From Rhizaria sp. SCN 62-66 (taxonomy: Eukaryota > Rhizaria, unplaced): 64,000 bases of DNA. Below the pieces are notes generated by a model. The model saw only the letters and a program-made list of their open reading frames with translations. It did not search any database and was not told where the DNA came from. The translations under genes were made by a program, and so were the position numbers. Every line of letters starts with the position of its first letter. Positions within the stretch are counted from its first letter, which is position 1. Location: contig MEDY01000233.1 of the NCBI GenBank assembly GCA_001724265.1, forward strand, positions 1 through 64,000, in the 5' to 3' direction. Below, piece after piece: positions 22,447 through 33,269 of this stretch.

Positions 22447-23283
22447 TGTAGGATGGTTCGGCGAGCGAAGCGCGGGCGATGATGAAGCGAAAAGGTCTAA
22501 CGGCTATCAACAAGTGGCAAGGCAGAAAGTGTGAGTGACCAAACCTAATTGAGGCTTTTACAAAATATTATTAAAAATACAAGTAATTTCTTCATTTTTG
22601 TTATCCGAACACTTAGTTTCAATTCATTTTGACGTTCCAGATCGTGGTATTATTGTTATTTAAAGTGCCGCTTCGTCAAAGTCAGATCGCGAGCAACGGC
22701 TACTGGCAAACACAAGGCCTCAGAAACAGACGTCAATATCGTCATACCACCTACTTCATAACCTGTGATGCATCTACATTGCTTTGCACCGTGCTTTTCA
22801 AACTGATTTTTTAAAATGAAAACAAAAGTGCGTTGTTTCACGACTGCAACAGCCTTCGGCGTGTGTCGCCACAGCGACCCCACTCCCACTCAGCCAAATC
22901 TGTTCTCTCCTATCAGCGCTACAAGACATTTGCTGATCCACGCGTAGCAGCTGTGTCTGATATTAATATGATGCCCTTAATATGCCATCGCTGTGTCAGC
23001 GACGAAATTGTTGATCAAAGCTGGTATTCGCGGCGTTTCTTCGCCTGGAAGGCGATGTGGTCGTGTTGTGGTGTTTTGAATAGCACCCCTCTCTTTATGA
23101 TCTCTATCTTTTGTCGAATCAAAAATGAGCGCACGATGGCATGTACTAGACTTCTTTCCATTACCCACTCTAACCACTCTCTCTCGGTACCCATTCTTCC
23201 TCCCTTCAACCTATCTTCCACAGTGTTGCAGCCCTCGCTCACGAAGTAGAAAAGCACTCTCCAAGCACGCCATTGCTTTACTG
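22447..23283. promoter_or_regulatory. Divergent intergenic region, 837 bp
   Basis: This lies between the starts of the myristoylated protein (-) and the CEP131-like protein (+). It is AT-rich in the middle and pyrimidine-rich on the + strand just before 23284. No additional gene is supported. Confidence 0.4.
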
Positions 23284-25781
23284 ATGTCCCGCCCCTTCTC
23301 GACTTCGGTCGCTTCCCCTCCTGCGTTTGACGGCGGCAGCGGCGGCGGCGCACGGCTGGCGAGCATCCTGAGCTTCCTCGACGACGCCGAGTCCACCGCC
23401 GCCGCCGACGAGCAGCGCGTCTCGTCATCGCACTCAGCCTCCGCGTCTGTGTCAAGCGCGAATGCGGCGACTCTGCGCTCCGGCGCCGCCGCCGGGCCCG
23501 CGCGCCCCCCGCCCCAGAGCTCCTCGGCCTTGGCAGCAGCGACAGCGACCAGCAGCAGCCGCGGCGTCTCGGTCTCCAACGCCTCTCGCGGTGTCAGTAA
23601 CTACAGAAGCAGTGACAACAGCGCCAGCAACGCGGTCGCCGCCAGCTCGGCCGGCGGCAGCGGCGGCAGCGGCGGCCAGCCGCCCCTGCTGGACGCCGTG
23701 CGCGGCAAGCTGGCCTCCCTGCGCGCGGAAATCGCGGCCAAGGACGCCGAGCTGGCGCGGACCGGGGAGGCGCTCCACGCCGCGCAGGCCGCCGCGCAGG
23801 CCGCGGCCGCGGAGGCGGAGACGCGCGCGCGCGGCGTCAAGGCCGAGTACGACGCCGTGGCGCAGCGGCAGCTGGCCTTCATCCAGCGCCTGCTCGCCGA
23901 CAAGGAGGCGCTGACGAAGCGCCAGGAGGAGCTCTCGCGCGAGGTTGCGCAAGCCACGGCGGCCGGCGCGGCGCGGCTCGAGGCCGCCATGGCCGCGGCG
24001 GCGGCGGAGCTCAAGCGGCAGAAGGAGGGCTGGGCCGTGGCGGAGCGCGCGCGGCGCGAGCAGTGGGAGAGCGAGCGGACGGCCAGCATCAAGCAGATGA
24101 CGATTAAGGGGCTGGAGCCCGAGATCAACAAGCTCATCGAGCGACACAAGAAGGAGCACGAGCGCACCGCGGCCATCCACCAAGAGGTACGTTGTCTTGG
24201 AACAAAGCTTTATTTTGTGACTTAAACACAATCGAAAGCTTCCATTTGTGGTGTATGATGTGACAGAGAGTGACTGAAACTAAGTTTTCACGACTGAAAT
24301 TCACGCACACTGTCTTGATATTTTCATTATTTTTGTTCTTGCCTGGTTACTCGCCCGCAGTCCCTCAAGGCGCTCCGCGCAGAGCTAGAGGCCGACTTCG
24401 CGCGCGAGCGGCGGTCGCTGCTGGCGGCCAATACGGCCGCGCTCGCCGCCGCCGTTGACGAAGAGCGCGCGCGCGGCGCCGTGCGGTTGCGCGACCTCGC
24501 CGCGCACTCGGACGCGCTGCAAGAGGAGTTCCGCCGCCGCGCGCGCGCCGAGGCCGAGGCGGAGTCAGCCGGTGCGCTCGCGCTCAGGGACAGCGAGCTC
24601 GCCTCGCTCCGCACCGAAGTCGCTCAGGTACGACGCCTTTTCTTGTATCTCACTTAAATTGATGCTATATTCATGTAATTTAAGTCTAATTATTTCTCAC
24701 TTGATCTGTATTATTTGTCTATTGATTTCCCTCCTCACACAGGCGCGCGCGGCGCAGGGCGACAAGGTGACGCTGGCGGTGGACGAGTGCAAGCGGCGGC
24801 ACCGCGCGCTGCTGGCCCAGCTGGCGGAGCAGGAGAAACTTGAGCGCGCGCAGTGGCAGGCCGCACTCGTCGACAAGCTGCGCAAGGAGGCCGAGACACA
24901 GGTTGATGCCCTCAAGCGTGATCTTAAGGAGCGGCGTGACAAGGAACTCGAGGTACGTGTGGAAGAAGAATCAATGATACTCAAAACTGTTCAGGAACTT
25001 GACGTTGAATTATTCGAATCTCAGGAAGCAGACGCATTGAAATCAACTTAAACATAACAACTATATTTTCTTTTTTTTGTTGCTAACATCTCGCCTAATC
25101 ATGTTATATGCCACTCCCCAGACCGTGATCGCGCGGCTGCAGGAGGAAGCGTCCTCCTCGGCGGTCTCGGCGGCGCAGTCCTCCGAGTCGCGTCTACAGG
25201 ACCTACTCGCGCTGCGCCTGCGCGATGAGCGCGCGCACGCCGCCGCGCTGGCCGACCGCGACGCCTTCGCGGCGCGTCTGCAGAGCCAGCTAGCCGACGC
25301 CAAGGCCGCCGCAGAGGCCGCGACAGACGCGGCCGCCACGGCCCGCAGCGGCGCCGCCGCAGAGGCCGCCCGCGCCGCCAAGCTGGAGCGCGATTTGACC
25401 GCGGCGGAGGCCCGGGCGGCCGCGGGCGAGCGCGCCGCGGCCGCAGCGGTCGCCGCCGCCGAGGCCGCGAGCGGGGACGCCGTGGCCGCGGCGCGCGCGG
25501 CCGGGCTGGCAGAGGGCCGACGCGCGGCTGCGCTCGCTGCCGAGGCCGCCGCCGCCGAGGCGGCGGAGGAGGCGGCGGCGGCTGCGCGGCGGGCGGTCGA
25601 CGCCGAGCGCACGCGCGCCGAGAGGGACAAGGAGGCCGAGCTCGGCGCGCTGCACGAGCGCGTGCGCGGCATCGTGGGCAGGAAAGACCTCGCGATCGAA
25701 AAGCTTAAGGAGACCGTGGCGGCGCTGGAGCAGCGGATCAGGGAGCAGGAGGGCGCGCTCGCGGCCGCCGTCGGAGAGTGA
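23284..25781 (+). CDS. CEP131/AZI1-like centrosomal and ciliary coiled-coil protein
   Basis: Four exons (23284-24186, 24361-24627, 24743-24952, 25122-25781; stop TGA) give 679 aa. All three introns are phase 0 with GTACGT or GTACGA donors. Residues 1-135 are a disordered Ser/Ala/Gly region; the rest is continuous coiled coil. The segments SIKQMTIKGLEPEINKLI with RHKKEHE (about 269-293), RRDKELETVIARLQEE, and IVGRKDLAIEKLKETVAALE near the end match conserved stretches of metazoan CEP131 in the same order. That comparison is from memory. By family it sits in centriolar satellites and at the ciliary transition zone and supports ciliogenesis. It implies that this organism builds a flagellum. The protein is shorter than human CEP131 because most of the N-terminal half is absent. 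Start: first ATG of the open frame. Confidence 0.85.
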
Positions 25782-26672
25782 GCGAGCGAGCGAGTGATGA
25801 AGTGGCTCCGACTGCGGCTCCGACTGTGCTTGAGCGTGACTGCGTGTGCTTGCGTGACGGTGACAGTGCGTCCGTCAGAGACTCGGCGAGTGACTGCACG
25901 CTGAACTCCAATAGTTTTTGGAGTCGTTAAGGATTTAGCAATTTATTTTGCGATATATTGATTCATACAAAGCAATCGTTGATCGTCAAATCTTCGGATA
26001 TCGACTTTGATCATGACCAACGTGATACTTACTAGCTTGATTAGTCCCCCGAAGCAGTTCAAATACAACAGAAATGGATATCGATTAAGGTAACATGATA
26101 TTACAGGGAATTGTTTTGATGTTGTTTGTTTGTATCAAGGCATTTGTATTTGTTACTACGTAGTCGTCGTACGAAGCTTGGCTTGGGCGCGGCTCGGTCC
26201 GCCGCCGGCGCGAGGCGCAGGGGAGCAGTGTGTTGCAGCTCGTGGTTAACCAAGCTCGCAAGCACATGCAAAACAGCCCTACGCACATCACTCCCACCCG
26301 TGGTATCCCGGGGAAAAAACACGCCGACGCGGCGACTCTCATCTCACATAAGGCGGGCAGGCAGCGCGCACGCATCCGCAGGCTTTAACAGTGAACTTGA
26401 GGTTGCGGCGGTGGCGAACCGCCTACAGCCGAATAGCTACACACAAGGTGTACGGCTGTGGGAACAAGACTGGGGGAGCACGCGGGCGCATACACATAGG
26501 TGGTAAGGCTACGTTTGCTGCATGGCAAGGAGAAGAGAGAGAGGCTTTGTCGGAGTGTCCGGGGGGAAGGGAGGAAACATCGGCGTCTTGCGCTCAGCAG
26601 GCGCTGAGCGGGACGCAGACGTTCACGTCGACGGCAGGCAAGACGCTGGGTTGTGCTGCGAAGGCAGACAAC
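25782..26672. other. Convergent intergenic region, 891 bp
   Basis: The 3' ends of the CEP131-like gene (+) and eL39 (-) face each other here. The first half is AT-rich. A GC-richer segment at about 26170-26660 has open frames on both strands, but none has a family match or a clear start, and part of it is probably eL39 3' UTR. Confidence 0.45.
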
Positions 26673-27212
26673 TTAGATGCCGAGCTTGGTGCGGCGCCAG
26701 TGGCGGCGCTTGGAGTTGTAGCGGACGGTGTTGCCGGTGCGGAGGCGGATCCACTGGGGAAGCTGTGGTTAAGCGCAGGCGAAAGGGATGAGCAAGAGAA
26801 AGAGACAAAGAATGTTGGTACGCAAAAGAAAGAGCATGGGTGTCGGACAGGAGAGAGCACAGCGAAAGGGCGCAAACGTACGGGGCGGTTCTGCTTGTCC
26901 TTCTTGCCAAGGAGCTTCTTGACAGCGAGAGACTTGTTCGAGGGCTGCGCGGGGGAAGAAAGGGTGGGAGGCGCAAGAGAAGAAAGTGTCAGATGTGAGT
27001 TAAGTGCTGCGGCAAAGATGCGGGCAGGAAACAACGCGCAGGAGGCGGGCGGCAAGGGCGGGTCGACCCCAGCCTCGGGGCGGTCGGGAACGCCCAGTGT
27101 GGGGTGTGCCGGGGTCTTAATGCGGGCTGCTGGCAGCGAAGAAAAGCGTGACAGAACGCGGGATATTCCAAATGAAGACTAATATGGGCGTGAAAATTCG
27201 TAAACGTACCAT
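26673..27212 (-). CDS. RPL39: Ribosomal protein eL39
   Basis: A tiny gene in three exons: 27212-27210 (just the ATG), 26944-26882 and 26762-26673 (stop TAA). Together they encode exactly 51 aa, the normal length of eL39. Exon 2 gives [20 protein letters not shown] plus P. Exon 3 gives [20 protein letters not shown], then HWRRTKLGI. The protein is a basic, extended component of the large ribosomal subunit near the peptide exit tunnel. Both donors are GTACGT; acceptors are GCGCAG and CCACAG. The intron directly after the start codon is common in eukaryotic ribosomal protein genes. The sequence is closer to fungal and animal eL39 than to the plant form. The joined length and conserved ends make the model secure. 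Confidence 0.97.
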
Positions 27213-27754
27213 GCTTGATAAAAACACGACTAAAGAATCGACAAAAGGCCTCTTCTTCAGCGGCTGTCTCTTGACTGGCCGCGGTCGGAGGCCGCAGTCG
27301 CAAAACTGGGTCCTAATTTGAGCACCGCCAATTCGGGCCCCAATTTGACTGACCGTGCGATGATTGTGCTCACGGTCAACTGCAGCTCCAGCCAGTCGCC
27401 AACCGTTAGGAGATACCTTTCAGGCATTCGTGTTAGCTAAACGCTTCTGTATAAAATCTAATTTTGTAAAAATATATGTTGTTGTGATTCTCATATTGGC
27501 ATTGTATTTTTACGCCTAAACAATGATTGGGCCAGGTTGCTCCCAGTGTGAGAGACGGTTTGCTGAGTCCGAGTTACGAGCGCGCCCTTTTCGCACAAAC
27601 GCCATATCTAGCCCCCCATACCATCACCTAGTGAACATCAAATTGATTTATATCTCGTTTACATATCTTTTATCCCTGTTATCCGGGCTACACCCTGCCT
27701 CTGCTCTTTCTTCTTACCTGGCACAGCGTTCCCGCGCCCCCCTCTGGCTGCCCG
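27213..27754. promoter_or_regulatory. Divergent intergenic region, 542 bp
   Basis: This is a shared upstream region for eL39 (-) and the large unknown protein (+), and so probably a bidirectional promoter. The pair CCTAATTTGAGCACCGCCAA and GGGCCCCAATTTGACTGACC near 27311-27352 shares an AATTTGA core. No RNA gene is seen. Confidence 0.4.
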
Positions 27755-30700
27755 ATGCCCCGCTTCGAGGCCCCCAGCAGCAGCGACGACGACGACGATG
27801 CCCTCCTCTTCCCGTCCGTCGCCGCGAACGCCCTGAGGCGTGCGCCCGCTAAGCTCGCGCCCATTGCCGCGCCCGCATCCACCTCGCGCCCTAAGCGCCG
27901 CCTCCGGTCCTCGCTCGCCGCCGCCACCGCCGCTGCCGCAGACGACGACGAGGACGATTACAACGGCTATGGTAACAGCGCCGCGAACGCCATCAGCCGA
28001 GCGCCCCTCGCCTCGCCGTACCGCGCCAGCAGCAGCAGCAGCATTGGTGGCGGCATGGGCGACAGCAGCGACCTCGACAACCACAACAGCAGCAACTACC
28101 CCCTCACGGTCACTGACGCTGGGGTCGACGCTGCTGAGGCCGAGGCCGAGGCCGTGACGGCCGCCGCCGAGGCCGCGACGCACGCGAGCGTCCGCGCGGC
28201 CGTGGCGACGGCACTGGCTTACGCGCAGCCCGTGCGGCCCCCGCCCCGCGGCGCAGGCTTCTCGCGCTTCTCCTCCTCCTCCTCCTCTTCCTCCTCGTAC
28301 AGCGAGAGTAGTAGAGTCGCAGGCGCAGTGCCCGCGCCCGTCTTCGTGCCCTCCGCGTCGGCTGCGGCCGCTGCCAGCGGCGCCGTTGCCGCCGCGGGCG
28401 CCCCGCGGGCCGCGCTGGCCGAGACGATGCGCTTCTCGTTCCGGCCCTGCTTCGGCCCCGCGGGCCTCCTCGTCACCCCGGTCCCCCTGCACAGCGCTCA
28501 CGGTGGCGCTCAGGGCGAGAGTGCGAATACGAACACGAGCAGCAACGCGCGCGTGGCGACGGGCATCGCCGTCGACTCCGTGGACCCCTTCGCCTACTTA
28601 GACGCCGGCAACAAGCCCTTACAGCACCTACAGCCCGCGCGCGCGCCCCTGACGCTGGCTCTCACTGCCACCTCCTCTTCCTCCTCGTCGTCCTCGGTCT
28701 CAGCGAACGCTGCGGCTGCGACAGCGAAGGCCAAGGAGGAAGCCCGCGAACAGTACGCCGACCTCGTCACGCGTCTGCTCACGGTCACCGCCTCGCTCCA
28801 CGACAGCGACTGCAACAACAACGACAACAGCACCAGTAGCAGCAGCACCAGTAGTAGTAGTAGTAGCAGTGCTGTAGCCGATTGCACCAGCGCCAAGTCG
28901 TTTGCGCAGGCCGCTAGCGCGCTGTTCGTGGCGCTGGCGCCGACCTTCGCGGCCGAGGAGCGCCGCGTGCACAGTGTCGGTGCCAGTCTAAGTACCCAAT
29001 TGGACGCCTCGTCGCAGGCGCTGCTGCCGAGCGAGCGCTACTCTCTGCCTTTGGCGCTGCAAAACGTGCTCGTGCTCATCCGTCTCCTCCTCCTCAACAA
29101 CAAGAGCAACAAGAACTCTGACGCTGACGCTGATGAGGCGGCTGCTGCCGAGGGGGAGGCGGAGGCCGCTGCTCAGGCCCTGGCGGCTCGCCGCGCGCTG
29201 ACGCAGTACTTGCGCCTCTCGTTGGCGGGCTACGCGCAGCACCAGCTGCTCTCTCTCCTCGCGCTCGTCTCCGGCACCGCCAACGCCAACGCCGGTACCG
29301 GTGCCGGTGCGGGCAGTGCTGTGGGCGGCGGCCTGACTTCTGCCTCCGCCTCCGAGGGCGGCTTAACTTTACCCCCCCTGTCCATCCTCGTCCCCGCGCT
29401 CGCCTCTGCCCTCAACAGCAATAACGGCAGCGCCAGTGGCGGCAGCGCGGCCTCGGTCGCCGCCGCCACCGTGTCGGCCGTCTCGCGCGCGATGGCCCTC
29501 TCGCCCTACCTGCCGCTGCTGGCGCCGCGCCTTGCCCTGCTCTCCTCCATGTCCACCGCCACCGCCAGTGCCAGTGCCACCGCCAAGGCCCGCGCGGAGA
29601 CGCGCGACTCGGCGCTGTCGCTGGCCGTCTGCGCACTGCGCGGCGCGCTGCAGCTGCCCGCGGCTGCGGACCTGGCCGCGCTGGCGGGGGCCCCGCGGCT
29701 GGCGCTGCTGCTGCTGGCGCCGCCCGGGGCCCCCGCGCTGCGCGGCCAGCTCGCCGACTGGCGCCACAGCGGCTGGGCCGACGCCGGCGACCCCGCACGC
29801 GCGCCGCTGTATGCACAACTCGCGGGACAGGGGCCCGTCACCGCCGCGCTCGCCGCGCTCGACAACTCCGCGCACCCGCGCCCGCAGTCTAACTCGCGGC
29901 CTCATAGTGAGGGGCCGGGGACAGCGCTGGCCGCCGTGAGCGCCGCTGGCAAGAGCAAGAGCGCCGCCGCTGCGGCTGCGGCCGTGGCTGCGGCGGTGGA
30001 CGCCTGTCTTAGCAGCAGCAGCAGCAGCAGCAGCAGCGGCGGCGGCAGCGGCGGCGGCGGCGGCGCGCTGGGCGCTGCCGAACGAGGCCTCGCCAGGGCC
30101 CACCACATTGCCCTCATCACCGACGACGACAGCAAGAACAACAACAACAGCAGCAGTGCGAGCGCGAGTGGCAGTGGCAGTGGCGTGTTGGGCATCGACT
30201 TGCGGCAGCACCCGCGCTCGCTGTCGTGGCAGCACGCGCTCGCCGCCCTCCTGCTCACGGCCACACCCTCCCCGGACGGTGGTAACAGCAACAACAAGGC
30301 GGCTGAGGGCGGCAAGGCGCACGGAGACGCCGCAACTTCGCTGCCGGCGCTGCTGAGCAGGTACCTGGACCTGGCCGCCGCGGGCGCCGCCGCGGCCCCC
30401 GCGCCCGCGTGGCGCCGCGAGTTCCCCGCGTGTTCTCTCCCCCTCATCAACACCCACGGCCGCTCTCACAGCGGCAGCGGCAGTGGCAGCGGCAGTGACG
30501 GCGAGGGTGCGGATGACGGCTCGAGCGCCGTGGCTGCGGTGGACGCGTCCTTCGCGCTGCTCTGCGTCTCCGCCCGCCTCCAGTCGCCCCCCGCCCCCGC
30601 CTCCGCCGCTGCGTCCGCCGCTGACGCCGCCGCCAATGCCGACTCACTGGCGCTTCCGTCGCTGCAGTGGGCCGCGGCGGCCGCGCTCGCGCCCGCGGCG

Positions 30701-32893
30701 CTGGTTCCGTCGCCGCTGCTGGCCACGCCCTCGTTCGCGCTCGCCTGCCTCCTCGCGCGCGCGCCGGAGCCCGCGCTGGCGGCGGCTGCGCGCGCCGCGG
30801 TCCCCGCGCTGGCCGCCGCGGCCACCGCCGACCTGGAGAGGGCCGGGCTGTGGCGTTGGGCCGTGCTCGTGCTCCGCAAACTCGCACACGGCACCTGTGG
30901 TACCCGTGCTGCTCACGGTCAGCAGATGATCGCGCACGGCGCCAGCCAGGGTAGCGGCAGCAGCAGCAGCAGCAGCAGCGAGGAGGCGGCGGCGGGCATC
31001 GTCGCGCGCCACCTGCCCTTGCTGCCCCTGCAGTCTCGGAGTGAGTCCGCCTCTCAGTCTGACTGCCGCGTGGCCGACTTTTTCGGTCCCGCGCTGCGCC
31101 CCCTTGTCCCCGCCCTCGTGCCCAACGGCAGCAGCGCCGACGGCGACTGCGACGACTGCGACGAGGAGACGGCCGACGCCGCGGCCGCGGGCGTGAGCTG
31201 CGGTTTTGCCGTTACTCTCGCAACCGTCGACTCCAACGGCAGCACTCACCCTCACAGTGATGACAGCTCTCGCTCTCGCGCCCGTGCAAGTGCGAGTACT
31301 AGCGATGGCGTTGCCGTCGGGGCTACTGCGGCACACAGCGGTGACTGTGGGCTGGTGACCGTGGGCGGCCGCGCCATGCCCCGCGGCGACGCCTTCCTGA
31401 TCGAGCAGTGCGGCCTAACTTCCGCTGAGCTCGACCTCGCGCGCGCGCGCAAGCTTCTCGCCGCCACCAAGAGCTCCTCCAGCGGCAGCAACACGATTGG
31501 TCTCGCGCTGCTGCACCTGCTGCAGGCTGCCGAAGTCAACGGTACCAACGCTTCTTCCGACGATGCTGGCTGTGACGGCGATGACTCCGACGCAGATGCC
31601 GACTCTGACGGCGTCGCGCGCGTCCCGCGCGCCGTCGCCGCCCGCGCCGAGGCGGGCGAGCGGGCGCTGCGGCTGTGGGCAGAGCGCGTGGCGCCCGCCT
31701 GGGTCCTCCGCGCCTGCGCCGCCGCCCCCGGCGCGCTCGCGAACAGCCTTGGCAGCAGCAACAGCAGCAGCAACAGCAGCAGCAGCGTTAACTGCGCGAG
31801 CGTGAACGCGAGTGCGAGCGCGGCGAGCGTGGTTGGCGCGGTGAGCATTGCGAGCTACGATGCTGACGCCACCGCCGCGGCCGCCGCCGCCTCCGCCGCC
31901 GCTGCCGCCGCGGCCGCGGCCTCCGAGCGCCTGCTGGCGCTTACGCTCACGCTGCCACAGCTGCAGCGGCCCCTCGCCCTCGCCCTCAACGCCCCCGCCG
32001 CGAGCGGCCGCGCGATGTGCGACAGCTCCAGCTCTGCCCGCGCGCGCGACACCCGCGGCTACGCTCACAGTGCGCGTGGCCGCGACGGCGCCGAGCCGTG
32101 GCGGCAATGGGCCGCGCTGGTGGCGCGGCTCTTCGCCGTGCGCGCCGACCTGGCCCGCTGGCTGCGCCTGCTCACCCTCCTCGGTGCCGAGTCCGCTCCG
32201 ACCGTGGGCGCGACAGCGAGCGCGGCCGCTGTCGCGCTGGGCGGGGCCGACTGGGGCCGGCTCGCGGCCGCCGCGGCGCGCGCGCGCAGCGGGCTGGCGC
32301 TCGAGGACCTGTCGGCCCAGGACGTCGCGCTGCTCGCGGCGCTGCACGCCACTCTCATCTCCGCCGCCGACGGCGACGTCCACGGCGACGTCCACGGTGA
32401 CGCCAGTGACGGCGAGATCCGCGACTACGGGTGGGGCGCGCTGTCGGCCTTCGCGTCCTGGAGCGCCTCCGCCTCCACCGCCGCCTCCTCCACCGCTGCG
32501 GCCGCCTCAGCCTCAGCCTCGGCCTCGGCCTCGGCCTTCGGAGTGCCCCGCGCGGCCTCGGCGGCCGCGGCGACCTCGACGGCGCGGACCGCCCGGACCG
32601 CGCTTCTGCTGGCGGTGCCGCCCGCGGCCGCCGTCGACGCGGGGCCCTGGGCCGTCCCGCGCGCGCTCGCGGCCGCCGCGGCGGGCGCGCTGGCCGACGC
32701 GAGCGCGTTCCTCCTCCCGACCGCCCATAGTAGCGAGGCGGGGGCGGGGGCGCTGGGGCTGCGCGCACGCGTGGCGCTGGGCGCGTTGGTGGAGCAGACC
32801 AAGGAGGTGGTCGTGCGGCTCGCGGGCCTCATGCCCCCTGCTGATGGCGACGAAGGCTACGGCGACGAGGGCTACGGCGACGACAGCTACTAA
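27755..32893 (+). CDS. Unknown 1,712-aa Ala/Ser/Leu-rich protein, probably helical
   Basis: One continuous exon, stop TAA, and not recognised. The N-terminus has acidic patches (MPRFEAPSSSDDDDDALLFP, then DDDEDDYNGYG) that look like CK2-type sites. The body alternates Ala/Leu-rich helical stretches (SLPLALQNVLVLIRLLLL, WAAAAALAPAALV, GLWRWAVLVLRKLAHG, WAALVARLFAVRADLARWLR) with long Ser, Asn and Gly inserts. That pattern suggests an alpha-solenoid carrying slippage-prone loops. The C-terminus is a small repeat (GDEGYGDEGYGDDSY). No membrane segment or signal peptide is evident, so it is probably cytosolic or nuclear. The reading frame has no TAG, TAA or TGA over 5.1 kb of very GC-rich sequence, and the codon use is uniform. 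The ATG at 27755 follows a pyrimidine-rich leader. It shares its upstream region with eL39. Confidence 0.8.
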   Translation: MPRFEAPSSSDDDDDALLFPSVAANALRRAPAKLAPIAAPASTSRPKRRLRSSLAAATAAAADDDEDDYNGYGNSAANAISRAPLASPYRASSSSSIGGGMGDSSDLDNHNSSNYPLTVTDAGVDAAEAEAEAVTAAAEAATHASVRAAVATALAYAQPVRPPPRGAGFSRFSSSSSSSSSYSESSRVAGAVPAPVFVPSASAAAAASGAVAAAGAPRAALAETMRFSFRPCFGPAGLLVTPVPLHSAHGGAQGESANTNTSSNARVATGIAVDSVDPFAYLDAGNKPLQHLQPARAPLTLALTATSSSSSSSSVSANAAAATAKAKEEAREQYADLVTRLLTVTASLHDSDCNNNDNSTSSSSTSSSSSSSAVADCTSAKSFAQAASALFVALAPTFAAEERRVHSVGASLSTQLDASSQALLPSERYSLPLALQNVLVLIRLLLLNNKSNKNSDADADEAAAAEGEAEAAAQALAARRALTQYLRLSLAGYAQHQLLSLLALVSGTANANAGTGAGAGSAVGGGLTSASASEGGLTLPPLSILVPALASALNSNNGSASGGSAASVAAATVSAVSRAMALSPYLPLLAPRLALLSSMSTATASASATAKARAETRDSALSLAVCALRGALQLPAAADLAALAGAPRLALLLLAPPGAPALRGQLADWRHSGWADAGDPARAPLYAQLAGQGPVTAALAALDNSAHPRPQSNSRPHSEGPGTALAAVSAAGKSKSAAAAAAAVAAAVDACLSSSSSSSSSGGGSGGGGGALGAAERGLARAHHIALITDDDSKNNNNSSSASASGSGSGVLGIDLRQHPRSLSWQHALAALLLTATPSPDGGNSNNKAAEGGKAHGDAATSLPALLSRYLDLAAAGAAAAPAPAWRREFPACSLPLINTHGRSHSGSGSGSGSDGEGADDGSSAVAAVDASFALLCVSARLQSPPAPASAAASAADAAANADSLALPSLQWAAAAALAPAALVPSPLLATPSFALACLLARAPEPALAAAARAAVPALAAAATADLERAGLWRWAVLVLRKLAHGTCGTRAAHGQQMIAHGASQGSGSSSSSSSEEAAAGIVARHLPLLPLQSRSESASQSDCRVADFFGPALRPLVPALVPNGSSADGDCDDCDEETADAAAAGVSCGFAVTLATVDSNGSTHPHSDDSSRSRARASASTSDGVAVGATAAHSGDCGLVTVGGRAMPRGDAFLIEQCGLTSAELDLARARKLLAATKSSSSGSNTIGLALLHLLQAAEVNGTNASSDDAGCDGDDSDADADSDGVARVPRAVAARAEAGERALRLWAERVAPAWVLRACAAAPGALANSLGSSNSSSNSSSSVNCASVNASASAASVVGAVSIASYDADATAAAAAASAAAAAAAAASERLLALTLTLPQLQRPLALALNAPAASGRAMCDSSSSARARDTRGYAHSARGRDGAEPWRQWAALVARLFAVRADLARWLRLLTLLGAESAPTVGATASAAAVALGGADWGRLAAAAARARSGLALEDLSAQDVALLAALHATLISAADGDVHGDVHGDASDGEIRDYGWGALSAFASWSASASTAASSTAAAASASASASASAFGVPRAASAAAATSTARTARTALLLAVPPAAAVDAGPWAVPRALAAAAAGALADASAFLLPTAHSSEAGAGALGLRARVALGALVEQTKEVVVRLAGLMPPADGDEGYGDEGYGDDSY

Positions 32894-33269
32894 GCCGTAG
32901 GAGCCCACCTGCGCAAGGCAGCGCTCACGAATATCGCAGATGCCTGAGCTTAGGCTGTCTTCTTTGCGCTAAATTATCATATTATTATAATAGTCTGTGA
33001 AGTCTCGCCTATATGAAGCACAATTTATATCACGAACAAATCAAATACACAATTTTAAAACTGTTTTATAGAAACTAACGTCTCACAAAGAATACGTCGG
33101 AAGTCACATGTGTGTATGCTGGCAAACCCTCTTCACGCGAGGTCTGTAATGGTAAGCTTAAGACTTAAGTCAGTTCTGTGGCCCTACAATAAAATATATT
33201 TGCTTGCGCACATCAAAAAAATGGTAAACAATTTCCTCTCTCTGGAACAAAGTCGTCACTCAGTCTCAG
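32894..33269. other. Convergent intergenic region, 376 bp
   Basis: The 3' ends of the large unknown gene (+) and the methyltransferase (-) face each other. The DNA is AT-rich with AATAAA-like runs on both strands. Nothing else is seen. Confidence 0.5.

Noticed and set aside
26126-26506. Open frames on both strands near 26.1-26.5 kb
   Set aside because: No start context, no family match and no splice partners; probably eL39 3' UTR and spacer.
29369-30469. Long minus-strand frame opposite the 1,712-aa protein
   Set aside because: Gly/Arg/Ala-rich shadow of a GC-rich gene with no start context or family match.
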